Below are positions 37,229-47,596 of a stretch of DNA of 64,000 nucleotides, piece after piece. The stretch's first letter is position 1, and every line of letters starts with the position of its first letter. Source of the stretch: Ramazzottius varieornatus (lineage: Eukaryota; Tardigrada; Eutardigrada; Parachela; Ramazzottiidae); the NCBI GenBank assembly GCA_001949185.1, contig BDGG01000002.1:7840772-7904771 (forward strand), written 5' to 3'. The notes beneath the pieces were generated by a model. That model was not told where the DNA came from. It made no database searches and worked only from the letters and a program-made list of their open reading frames with translations. Made by a program: the position numbers and the translations under genes.

Positions 37229-40200
37229 CTACACATGAGTGGAAATTCCTGACATTGGTCGCGACCATCTCACGGATAGCGACTCGAACGTATCAAGTTC
37301 GGCTTTCGGAGGTCTCTCTTCCCTGTACAGCATAACTTCTGTATCGTCTGGGTAGAAATCACTGGCCCGATCGGCACCGGTGTAAACTAGCGGCTTGTTC
37401 TTTTCTTGAGCGACTGCCAGCACGGTTCCATCCACTGCAAAAAGTACGTTGCTTTCTATGTGTCGATTCAAGGACGAGCTTTCAACCAACTAGGGTTCTT
37501 GTACGTGTAGGGTAACTTACGTGGTGCTGGTGGAAACGGCTTCTTCCGTAAACAGCAGACATGTATCACGGCGTATAACAGAGCGACAACGGCGAATATG
37601 GCAGCGAATATCAGGAACGATGTGCGATGTCCATACCAGCTTATAGTTTGTCCACCGATCAGTGGACCAAGTCCAGCACCTGTTAAGTTCGGAAAGTTGA
37701 TTGCAACGAAACAGAGTTACAAGTCAAGACATGAAAGGTTTACCCAAGCCAAACGTGGTTCCGGTGAATAAGGCCTGCAAAGTGGAGGCGTACATAGGGG
37801 CGACCGTGTGGGAAAAGTAGGCCGGTATGGTGAACATGACCGCGATGACGACAGCAGTCATGACTTCGATGGGGATAAAGTATACGGCTTCCGTCAAGTA
37901 GGAGTACGCTGTGAAGCGACCAGTGTCCATCAAGAGCGCTACCACCAGAAGCAGCGCATATCCCGTCGCCGCTGCAAGAAATGGAATTTGAAAAAAGTTT
38001 TCATTCGTTGAAAATTCTAGCGAAGTTATTGACGAATGATATTACTCACGGATAATTTTGTGAGCAAGTAGGAAAAGCGGAATGGCAAGGAAGTCAGCCA
38101 GGGCCAATCCGAAGGACATTAAGACTTTCGTGGCGGACAATTCAGCTTCCAGAAACCAGAATAGGAAACTGTAAAACAACGTGATCATTAGCGCTGGAAA
38201 ATACTGTGGATGTCTTGATTGGGTAATGTTACGCAACTACGTCATCGCAGATTGGATTCAGCTACATATTACTCATCTCGTGCGGCAAGTCACCAGTAAA
38301 TCACGTTTGCTAATCGTAGTAAAAAGGCAAGCCAGATGTGTGTCAGTTTGGTGAGCTTTCTCCCACAAAAGTCGCGCACCGTACGAGTACTTTAAGTCTG
38401 TGTATTCAACGTTCCTGTTTTTCGATATTCTTATTCGTCAGTATGGTGTTGCCAGAGTTATGGTACCTTCCCACATAGCCAGAGCCCATTCCAATAGTCA
38501 GCATCGTGATCAGCACCACAATGACTTGAGGCTGGCGGAATACCCTGCCCGCGTTCTTCCATATCTGCTGCCGGGATCCGCAAGTCGGCAGCTTCATACA
38601 GAGTACCAGGAACATGGCTAACAGAGACAAGGCGGCGAAGAGGAAGAAGGCTGCGTGGAACTCCATCATCCAGTTTAAGCGTACCACGCCGCTCATCAAC
38701 AGGGCCGACATCATCGGGAAGATGACAAAGGCCATCGAAGTGAAGACTCGGTGGGCGGCAAAACTCTCTCCGGGTCTCTCTTGGACCATCTGGAGCGTCA
38801 CGTTGTCCATCATGACAAGGACGGAAAGAAGGCCGACTAAGCCGGATAAACGCAGGAGGAAGTAGAGTAGTAGCGTCATCCAGCGATTGCCTTCGCGATA
38901 CGTTTGCCGGCACATCATAGCGAAGGACGTTTGTGCGCGACAGAACACCGAACAACGCAAACGCCCACTTCCAGTATCATCGCGCTGCACATGATCTGGC
39001 CGAATACGTCTGTCATAGTCCTGCAAATGAATCAGTCATTAACAGAACAGGCCAGTAATATTTTTTGGTTTCGTTTTTGGAGACGCTGTGTTATACACAA
39101 CGTCGTAAAATGGCCGTAAAAAAATTGGCCCCAATGGTCGTAAAATACTGAGGTTTAGCCGCGGATAAAAACCCGGAAATTCTTCCGCCGACAAGAGTCA
39201 AGTGTGTTGTAATGCCGGTTAAAAAATTCGTACCTGAAAGCAATGTGCCGAGCGCAGTAGCGATCCTTCGTCATTTTTGAACTCGGCTGTTTCCCATCCA
39301 ATGGTTTTGTTGGAGTTCTTGGTGGCATAAACCGGCGCCAGCACCAAGTCTTTGAAGACCTGCCGCTCCATTTCCGTCCACTTGGTACAGTAATGCCCAT
39401 GTGCCGATGCATTGAACCAGCAAACACTGGGCTCGTGCGCCACATGTTGTACCGGACAGTCGGTCCAGCACACCTCAATCTGCATCTCGTTCATGGCTTC
39501 CGGCGTGACTGTCAAGTTCCGACCATCACAAGCCATGGAAGTATGGTTCGGTATCGCAAAGATGGCATTATGGCGGGTGTGACAAGGGAAGGATATGTCG
39601 ATGGTAGGAATGTTGACGGGAGACCGGACCTCAATGTGTTTGATGGGCGGAATGAGTAGGAGTAACAGGTGGCATGTGACGTGAAAGATGGTCAAGCCGG
39701 CGATGCACCATTTGTAACGCGCACCCCGATCAGCGCAGGAACCCACCAGGGGAACGACAAGGCAACTGATGATGGGAAGAAGGAAAGATATTATGGCGGT
39801 TTCCGTTATGGATATGCCAATACTTCTCATGTGCAGAGAGAAGAATGGATACAATGCCGACATTGCTGCAAATGAAATTAATTATATATTACGTAATGCG
39901 TCATGCTGCGATCTTTCCATTGTTATTAATGAGATTTTGCGAATTTTCGCGAGCCTGAAAACCGTAGGAAAATTACTTCCGGGTTCGATGAAAATTCCTG
40001 TCTTTGCAACATACATGCCTTGATTTAAATACCGCTTCTTGCTCCTGTAGTACGGCAGAAAGTACCATTGGTATCAAAAATATTGGGGGAATTTTACTTA
40101 CCACCGTACAACAGGAATATGATGAATTTGAGCGGCACCAAGTAGGGGCAGAATTTCCTCTTCTTCTTGACTTGCTTTTGGGGCTGATTTTCGTCCACAG

Positions 40201-40399
40201 GCTCAGGCTGCATTCTTGCAGGGGAGGACTTTGGTCTTCGGGCTCCATGACTTACGGGACTTCCAGGGCTGGCAGGAGGTAAAGTTTCTACAGTACGAAC
40301 TTGAGTGACGACCTGAACGGGAGGACGATCTGGACGAGGTGGAACAGGTGGGGCGATTTTGGGGTTACCGGCAACAAAGCCCCGATTTTCATTAGCCAT
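37229..40399 (-). CDS. MFSD6-like major facilitator transporter, copy A
   Basis: A multi-pass plasma-membrane protein of the major facilitator superfamily; the substrate is unknown. Seven exons (40102-40399, 39234-39865, 38467-39020, 38050-38168, 37744-37971, 37521-37679, 37229-37434) close to 731 aa. A Pro-rich cytoplasmic N-terminus leads to the first helix (LVPLKFIIFLLYGG). Helix 2 has SALYPFFSLHMRSIGIS. The inter-helix motif is VGSCADRGARYKW, matching the family G-x-x-x-D-R pattern. A long Cys-containing extracellular loop with N-glycosylation sites splits the N-terminal half, as in MFSD6 proteins. The second half shows SFLFWFLEAELSATKVLMSFG, YFIPIEVMTAVVIAV and TTFGLGAGLGPLIGG. The C-terminal tail is acidic and soluble. 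It lies directly downstream of copy B on the same strand, so the pair arose by tandem duplication. Confidence 0.88.
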
Positions 40400-41017
40400 G
40401 GTTGGTTAAACACCAACGAGGTATGGGTGGACAATAGATTTCGACATCAGGCGGTCTAGCAAGGCTGCTACTTTGGACTGAAAGACCAACTATAGCGAAA
40501 ACCGTGTGAATAAGCAGCTCATGTTTTTTCTTGATTACATCAAAGCTTGGAATGCCATGGCAGGCTCGTGCGAGCCTTTTGTTATTCCGTAACATATTGC
40601 GCTGTAGGGCGGAACACTGTAGCAACAAAATCCATTAGTACCGCTACAAACAACGGACCATCCGGAAGGGAAGTACAAAGCAAAGTGGAAGTCGGACCCC
40701 AGCGGGTAAGTCTGCCACCCGCACAATACACGCGAACAAGGGGTGACCGACTTGCTAGTATGTGTCCGACTAGTCCTCGGCCAGTTGAGCCTTTCTCGCA
40801 CACCGCTTCAAAGCACAGCAGGAATGATTGAAGTGTCATTTTCAACTGTGCGAAAGCACTATGGCTAATGACAGGCTTTCAAACAATGTCCGAAGACGGA
40901 AAAGAGTTCTATTGCTCCGAATGGATTGACTTTCGAGAACGGCAATACCAATCTCAAGCGTTCAATTACAGCCCACAAAATATTTCCATTAAAACTGTAA
41001 CCGCGATAAAAATTTAT
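40400..41017. other. Intergenic region between the two MFSD6-like genes
   Basis: About 620 bp holding the copy A promoter side and a very short copy B 3' UTR. Overlapping ORFs on both strands (40535-40845) show no domain. Confidence 0.5.
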
Positions 41018-41018
41018 T
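41013..41018 (-). terminator. Poly(A) signal overlapping the stop codon of copy B
   Basis: On the minus strand the stop and signal read TGAATAAA, so the first A of AATAAA is the last base of TGA. If used, the 3' UTR is only tens of bases. Confidence 0.45.
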
Positions 41019-44000
41019 CAAAGCATCGTTATACTCCTCCGTGGAGGGTATTGCGATACTCTTTGATGGGGACCTTCTTTGGTCGCGTACTCGCCGATGT
41101 GAGGTTCGATGATGGACACTCCAGCCGCACTAGGTCCTCCAGTCGCGTCGAGGGCTTCAGTAGCTTTGGCAGCTTCGCTCGATGATAAGGGTTCCTTCTC
41201 TGCTAGGTCGTGTGTCTTCAAATCGGAATTGGCGTTAGGTGGACCTATTAAAGGTAATTCTGTTAGATTTCAATGTCATTAGACCGTAAAGGCTTCAGGT
41301 GATACAATGAGTGTGAGATGGCGAATCACCTAAAGCGATTACGCAACCACAAAATGCCAAGTTGGAAACGTGTAAAAATATTTATGAGGCAAATATGGTT
41401 ATATGGACCAGACGCGACTGCTCTACAACGAAAACCACGCTTTGGGTACTCGTTCGTCTAATTTGCTGCGAGACACATTTGATCAAGCCTGTCTTCCATG
41501 CCATGTTTCTACGACTGGTAATGGAAACTGCATATATATACGATTTATACGAACACTCCCAGTTTCTGATAAACGAAGCCAACTGTTATTGAAACAGTGA
41601 GGCATTACCATTTTCCGCCAGGTCCAAAGTAATATTCCGTGTCTTCAGGAAAAGGTGGTACGCCGTGAGATATAGCACGCCAACACTGGCGCATATTGCC
41701 GAAAGGATCTGGAAGGAAAGGCGGTAGCCGAGCGAGTGAACGAGCATCCCGCCGACCAGCGGGCCAATGCCTCCTCCTGGAAGAGACAGAAAATCATAAA
41801 ATCGTCATTAGTTCATGCGATCAAGCGTGCGAATAACAGCCTAGAGGCTTTTCAAGGCTTGAAGCTAATGAGGCACGTTCAGGCGGTTTCGCACTTACCC
41901 AAGCCGAAATTAACGGCACCAAAGAGGCCCACCAACGTGCCCAGATGCTTGGGGGCGGTCTTGAGGGCGAACTGCGGCATCAGCACAAGGACCATACCGG
42001 TGACGGCCGTCAGGATCTCGATGGGTAGCACGTGGAATGGGTTGAAGATGTATGAATAGGACAGGAATCGGGCGGCGTAGCAGAGCAGTCCAAAGGCTAG
42101 GAGATTCTCCAGACCGAAGGCCCGGATGAGCTGAGTGGAGAAAAAGAGGAGTGGGATACCGAGAAGGTAGCCGACGGTCTGCGAAAGACCCAGAAGCCAC
42201 TTTTGTGCCGGGAAAACGAAATCTTTGTCATTCTCCATGAACAGGAACAAGTAGCTGAAAAGATCAGTGAAGAATATCATTCACAAAAACTACTGGAGGA
42301 TCGATACACCATTTTGGACGTGGGCACATGGTGCGAACCAGGTTATTTTCTCAAGTGGCGTATACTTTCAGCTAATAATACTGAAGACATGCGCTACTAA
42401 AGATGCCGATTTCAAGCTCGTCTCAAATTTAATTCCATGGGAGAAGCCCGGTTGATCAAGAAGATGCGGACGAATATCGGCGTTTTGCTACGTTCAATTG
42501 TGTACTGTTTGAGCTCCGCCTTCTTACTTGATCAAGATGCCGAAGGCGCAACCGCTGAAGAAGATGGCCACGATGAAGGCGAAGACATTGGGGTTCTTGA
42601 CGGCTTTTCCCATCGTCCCCCAGATATTGGTCTGGGGCTTCCGGACCGTGATGCGCATGAAGACCATCAGCAACGTCGCTGCGATGTTCATGCCCGCAAA
42701 GATGTAGAAGGCCGGCGAGTAGTCGGCGTAGCCATTGCGCCGACTGGCCAGCCCGATCAAGTAGCCCGACAAGGGCGGCACCACCACGAAGCCCACCGAG
42801 GCGAACAACCTCTGAATGCCAAAATCCCCTTTGTGCTCCTTGGCTATCTCCAAAATCGCTGCGTCACTCAAGGGGAACACCACCCGAATGGCAGTGAAGG
42901 ACAGGAAGCGGAAGGTGAAGTACAGCGCCAGTGTCGTCAGCCGATCACCGTAAGCTGTTGTAACCACTTCCTGGCAACTGAGATGGTTCTGACTGTCGCT
43001 TAATCCACACGTTACTGAACATGTCGTCTTATTCGTGACTGCTCCTTGCAGTACACAGCGACCTTCCGTCATGTCTTCAAAGAAACCTGGTGCGGAGTAC
43101 AGCGAAGGACCCCACGTGGTGTTGACCGCGGTCGGACCTTGAGGTTTCTTGATATCGGGTCCGCTAGCCGCAGCTCTTACTACACGAGTACTATTACCCT
43201 TCCCATTCTTGGTGTGGTTGGCTATTTTTGCGTTAAGAGTTACTTGGCTGACCCGGAAGTTTTCCATGTCGCGCCAGTTGACGCATCTTTGACCACCGGT
43301 TTCAGTCAAGTACCCTATGCTGTTATGGTCAAAGAAGCATATGGTGGGAATGACGGCCGACTGTTCTGGGCAGTCGGTCTTACAATACCGCATTTCGGTA
43401 CTGGACCATGGTTTGAGAAGGGAGCAGTTGGAGAGGAGGCGATCAGGGTTACGGGAAGGAGCTTGGTAGATGAAGGCCTGAGGTTGGGACTGTGGGTTGC
43501 TGGTGCAAGGAAAGGAGACGAGGAAGTTGGAGTCGTTGACGGGAACGAAGTCCGACGAGTGGGTAACGATGGTGCCGAAGCCGGGGACGGCGAACCACAG
43601 TAGGATGTGGAGTATGACGCCCAGGAGGGAAAACATGATCAGTACGATCTTGTAGCTGCCTGCAAACAACCGCGGACGAAGCTGATTGGCAGCTCGGTAA
43701 ATAAACTCGACAAGAGCGTTTTCCAAGTGGCGCACGCTTCCAGTATTGTTAGCTAGACGCGTGCGCCAGTTAGGCCAAAACTTAGTTCGCAATCGTGGAT
43801 GGCGACGATTTTGCTCGCACATAAAAGCCGCGAGTGATTGATTCTTCCGAAAGAATGTTAAGTCGATGTCTGAAAATTTAACTGGTACTACCGTACTACT
43901 ACGCTGTGCTTTATCTGCCGAGGGAGGATTGCGATTTGATAATCTTTTTTCTACAGATTTTTGCAACTTATTGACGTTACCTAGTCGATCGGCTAGCCAT

Positions 44001-44518
44001 CCTCCAAGTGGCGGTCCAATACTGCTGACAATGGGCAGCAACAACAGCATGACCGCCATCTCCTTGACGGATATGCCTAGGGACTTCATGTGCAGTGTGA
44101 AGAATGGAAAGATGGCGGCGACACCTGCAGGATACTCTCGGCTACATTCTCAATCAAACAGTAGTCAACCATCAGAACGAAATGGAGGAGTTTTTCTCGC
44201 GATGAAATCGCTGGACCTACCGCCGTGGATAAGGAACACGAGGAGCTTGACCGGCAAGAGCTTCGGGTTGATGCGCATGGTCGACTTGATCCTCGCACCC
44301 ATACTCCGGCTTGCCGCTGCGTCAGCTTGGTCAGTTGCGCCTTGACCCTCGACCGGCGCAGATGCAGCTGGTCGCGTCCATATTGGGTTGTCAAAATCAT
44401 CCTTCAGGTCCGGTGTGGTCACCATCGGCGCCGTATGGTCCACATCTTGCATATACAGAGACGGCTTCTGGCGCCCATCTTCATCCCAGCCGTTCGCAAC
44501 CTTGTCGTTCCTGGACAT
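41018..44518 (-). CDS. MFSD6-like major facilitator transporter, copy B
   Basis: Paralogue of copy A. Six exons (44221-44518, 43981-44124, 42528-43659, 41899-42254, 41609-41776, 41018-41244) close to 774 aa. Exon 1 has exactly the same length (298 nt) and phase as in copy A. Helix 1 is KLLVFLIHGG, helix 2 AAIFPFFTLHMKSLGISVKE, and the loop motif GGWLADRLG. A large extracellular loop with many Cys and N-x-S/T sites follows. Later helices show SLTAIRVVFPLSD-type and LFASVGFVVVPPLSGYLIG segments, HVLPIEILTAVTGMVLVL and NFGLGGGIGPLVGG. The hydrophilic C-terminus is longer than in copy A. The intron at 43660-43980 is stop-free and a multiple of three, so it reads as coding if retained. It holds a MITE copy and I excluded it because splicing restores family continuity. 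Confidence 0.88.
42300..42420. repeat. GGCGCA palindromic MITE copy
   Basis: Between exons 3 and 4 of copy B. Arms CAAGTGGCGTATAC and ATGCGCTACTAAAG around CTAATAATACTG. Confidence 0.55.
43695..43800. repeat. GGCGCA palindromic MITE copy inside a stop-free intron
   Basis: CTCGGTAAATAAACTCG left end, arms CCAAGTGGCGCACG and CGTGCGCCAGTTAGG around AGTATTGTTAGC. Located in intron 2 of MFSD6-like copy B. Confidence 0.7.
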
Positions 44519-44988
44519 AATAAAGACAAGGCAATGGAAGAACGGGCAAACCGGCGAGGTTATCTGAACAACTTAGGACCAAACTGCATCCTGGTTTATA
44601 TTTGGCGGATGAATGCAAAAGTCGATTGTGAAATTTTCAAGAGAACCTTTGGATTTCTGGTTGAGCAAAGATAAAGGAATGGAAAGTGGTACAAAAAGAG
44701 CTGTGGGAAAGCGTGCAGCGTCAGTAATGAGCTTTCGCAGCCAGTCAGTACCTTCCAGCCTTTTCCACCGTACTGTAATATCCGTCAGCGAGCCACTACG
44801 AGCCGTCTCGATAATCCTTGAGTTGTTCAGCCAAGTGCAGTCGGCGAAATTATTGGAGCTTATATTGCCTCGTGAAAACATTCCGCAGCTGTCAGACCTA
44901 TAAAACTGAATGTGTCTAACTTAGTTCGCTGCCGCTGGCTACGCCGCAGGACTGTGGCCTGCTCTAATTTAATTACGTACAAGTTTTA

Positions 44989-45080
44989 CAGTGCACAAAA
45001 TGCATCCCTTCCGGGGTCACGTGGTATCGGTTGCAGTTGATTAATTGTCTAGGACCCGGATGGGATGCATTTTTGCACTG
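44989..45080. repeat. CAGTGCA-type MITE, 92 bp
   Basis: A near-perfect hairpin. The left arm starts CAGTGCACAAAATGCATCCC and the right arm ends GGGATGCATTTTTGCACTG, with CCGGGGTC / GACCCGG continuing the pairing. It has no coding capacity. A related degenerate copy lies at 14810-14945. Confidence 0.7.
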
Positions 45081-45152
45081 CAAATAAAAGCATCGACACG
45101 CTTTGCGCCGAAAATGGTGCATGACTGTCGTGCCGACCCGTGACGTAAAGAA

Positions 45153-45252
45153 GCCGGTTAGTGAATTTTCCCAAGTGGCGCACACTTCGAGCCTGCAACA
45201 ATGGAAAAATGCGCCACCTAAAAAGCGATCTGGTAGTGTTCGTTTGCCGAGC
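45153..45252. repeat. GGCGCA palindromic MITE, near-complete copy
   Basis: Left end AAGCCGGTTAGTG, arms CCAAGTGGCGCACAC and ATGCGCCACCTAA, right end GTTCGTTTGCCGAGC. Confidence 0.75.
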
Positions 45253-45599
45253 TGGGGAACGATGGGCATGGTTTGATTGGAAGTCCAAAAGGCTGTAAAA
45301 TGTTATTTCCAGATCTCGGCAAAGCGGAACAGATATTTGGTCAAAAATTCAACCGACAAACTCATCCACGGAGATCAAACCTGACAGTATTCACGGGCCT
45401 TTCCTAAGTTAAATAGGGAAGATGTCCATCTGATAACCTCCCTTAACAGCTGGACCAAGTTCCGTTTCAATGCGCGTTTCGAATCCAATCATGTGCTTCT
45501 GCGTAGCAGGGACCGTCGTGCCACCTTCTGGACCAGCGTGATGGGCAACATCGTTCCAGGTGGCAGAAATAACCCTGCGCCACTTCATCCGTACTCCGC

Positions 45600-45745
45600 T
45601 TGTAGGCGAGCTAAACCCGCACTTTTTCTCCGTCAACCACGGCATCTTGGCTGTTGTCCAGAGCGTCTCTGGCCGCATCTGACATGGCAAAGTCCACGCA
45701 GACAAACCTGTCAGATATCCAGCATTGGACCTGTTTCGCAAGTCA
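45600..45745 (-). pseudogene. Partial third copy of the RRM gene (second RRM), with in-frame stop
   Basis: On the minus strand the frame reads FVCVDFAMSDAARDAL, then VVDGEKVRV, a TAG stop, and LAYKRS. This aligns with the last exon of the intact neighbour (IFVMFASEEAAREAF, VIDGQRVQV, YAYKSA). The stop falls exactly where the intact gene has a Gln codon. Only this exon equivalent is recognisable, so it is a truncated, dead duplicate. Confidence 0.65.
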
Positions 45746-46362
45746 TGTTTTCGGCTTGCACAGCAGAAGTAGAGGTTTTATGCTGTGCAGTTATCCACGG
45801 CTCATGTTTTGCCTAATATCGCTGCACAGAATTTGAAATTCTGTGCAAGCTGAGTTGATTGTACTATTGACCACTTTGGTCGAAATTTGAAATTTTGGTG
45901 GAGTGGAGCGTGATCAGACCAATCAGCAAATTGGACTTGGCGCGTCAAGTGATCCGAGCTACACGCCTCTCCCAAATTGCGCCACTTAACTTCCGCTCCC
46001 GTTCCTTCTCGAAATCCAACATGTTTTCGACCGAAACTAGCGTTAAAGTTAGGAAGAGACAATTTCTTTCCCGAATCTATCGCCAGAAAAAGCGAGAGAA
46101 GTCCGGGCTTTATCCAGTAGAGGGCTAAATGACAGGCCCCGCGAATTCCGATGCCCTGCTGAACTCGCGCGGCCTAATATCTCTTTATGCTAATATTCTG
46201 TGCCGGAAATGAGCAAACCGCGAAACGGTTTCTGCACAGAAACTGACACAGTATAAAATCATGAGATTTTTATTCTATTCAGAGCCGAAACGTGACTTAC
46301 GGAACAGGTCTATTAACGTACAGTGAATACAGTCTCAGATGTCGTCTCGGATGTCGGGTCAA

Positions 46363-46520
46363 TCGTTGTTTCGAGTGGCACACGTCTCTGTTATCACTGG
46401 CTGAAATCGTGCGCCGCTTGGGACAACAATCTGGTGGATTTTTCAGGTGAGGCACGTTTTCATTGTTGATTGCTGAGAGAATGCGCCAATTTAAACACCG
46501 ATCTGGGCGAATCATTTGCC
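46363..46520. repeat. GGCGCA palindromic MITE, one full copy plus a partial one
   Basis: Arms CGAGTGGCACACG and CGTGCGCCGCTTGG around TGTTATCACTGG, followed by a second partial copy (ATGCGCCAATTTAAACACCGATC and a GGCGAATCATTTGCCG end). Confidence 0.6.
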
Positions 46521-46569
46521 GTATAATTCTCGTTAATACATAGCTCACATGTTAATATTAGTTTTGTTT

Positions 46570-47503
46570 TTGCAGTACGAAGCTTTGCGGAGTTTGCTGG
46601 TGTGGCGGACGTTGATGGCTGTACGTAGTATAGTATTCCACCTGGAGCCTTTCTCCGTCCAGCGTATTCTTCGTCGAAAGTACTTGATATTTTTAAACTA
46701 AGGCATCGTTGACGAACTTCAGAACGGCTTTGCTGCAAGAGAGAATATTAGTAAGACAGACACAGAACGTCAGTACGTTAGAAGACTTATCCTGATTGCC
46801 CGAGAAGAGAAGCCCCCCTGCCGTTGGCATGTTTCTGGAAGATTTTGGCTTCGGCTGCTTCCGGTACTATAGTACTAACTTCGTCCTTTGTTCCAAGAGG
46901 AAGATTCCTGAGGAGCAACCGTTCGTTGACCCGTCCCTCTGTAGAAAAGAACGGAAAATGTTTCATCATTCGGGACGAGGACGGATGATTAAAACCAGAT
47001 CATCATATCATGTGGCGTACACTTCAGGCCAGCACCAACAGAAACGTACGTCACTTAGTAAGTCTTGAGGTGGCGATCTAGCTCAACTTGTTTGCCTCCG
47101 TGACCATGATCATGACCATGCACATATCATTTCTCAGGTTAGAGTTGGACGAAGTACGTTGGCAGTATTGTGTACGCCACAGAGAACCCAAACGGCCAAG
47201 ACGCTGTGGCTGGGAACTTGCTTCGATCGAGTGGCGCCGTTTAGCGCCATTCTCGTTACATCACATTTACATACGTTCAATACTAGGCCCTCCCCCCTCG
47301 ACTTCTTCTTCTGCCAGCTCTTCCTTATCTGCTTCTTGGACTTCTTCGGAAGCTGAACCGGAGGAAACGATGCTTTGCAGGTGGAGCTAAACTTTAGTTG
47401 GGTGTCGGCGTAGTTTCCGCTACTTGCGTCGTTCCTGGTTGGTGGTTTTGATTTTCTAGAGCGCTCTCCAGTCCTGCGGGACAACTGGCGATGTAGTCTC
47501 CAT
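46570..47503 (-). pseudogene. Decayed paralogue of the RRM gene
   Basis: Three segments match the intact gene at 47597-49330 in order. The first, starting with ATG at 47503, reads METTSPVVPQDWRAL, then TAG where the intact copy has Trp, then KIKTTN. The second (46790-46938) begins with a good splice acceptor and matches the first RRM (RNLPLGTKDEVSTIVPE). The third (about 46570-46734) matches the second RRM (KAVLKFVNDA, a TAA stop, then TLDGERLQVEYY). At least two in-frame stops remove coding capacity. A MITE copy sits between the first and second segments. An alternative start making a shorter acidic protein from the first segment cannot be excluded. Confidence 0.7.
46975..47085. repeat. GGCGCA palindromic MITE copy
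   Basis: Arms CATGTGGCGTACAC and ACGTACGTCACTTAG in the intron equivalent of the decayed RRM paralogue. Confidence 0.5.
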
Positions 47504-47596
47504 GAGACGGACAGTCCAACCAACCTTTCAGTCCACGCAAATCAAGAGGAAGCGATCACTGGGCACAGTTGGCGGAAAAAAGAGTAAACGAAAACC

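Larger units (their letters stand above)
44519..45408. other. Intergenic region upstream of MFSD6-like copy B
   Basis: About 890 bp with two repeat elements (44989-45080 and 45153-45252). A minus-strand ORF of 102 codons (44573-44881) begins downstream of a TTTATAG string, but it has no recognisable domain or signal and is not supported as a gene. Confidence 0.45.

Noticed and set aside
44573-44881. Minus-strand 102-codon ORF after a TTTATAG string
   Set aside because: No signal peptide, domain, homology or splice signals. It is more likely leader or intergenic sequence of the transporter gene.
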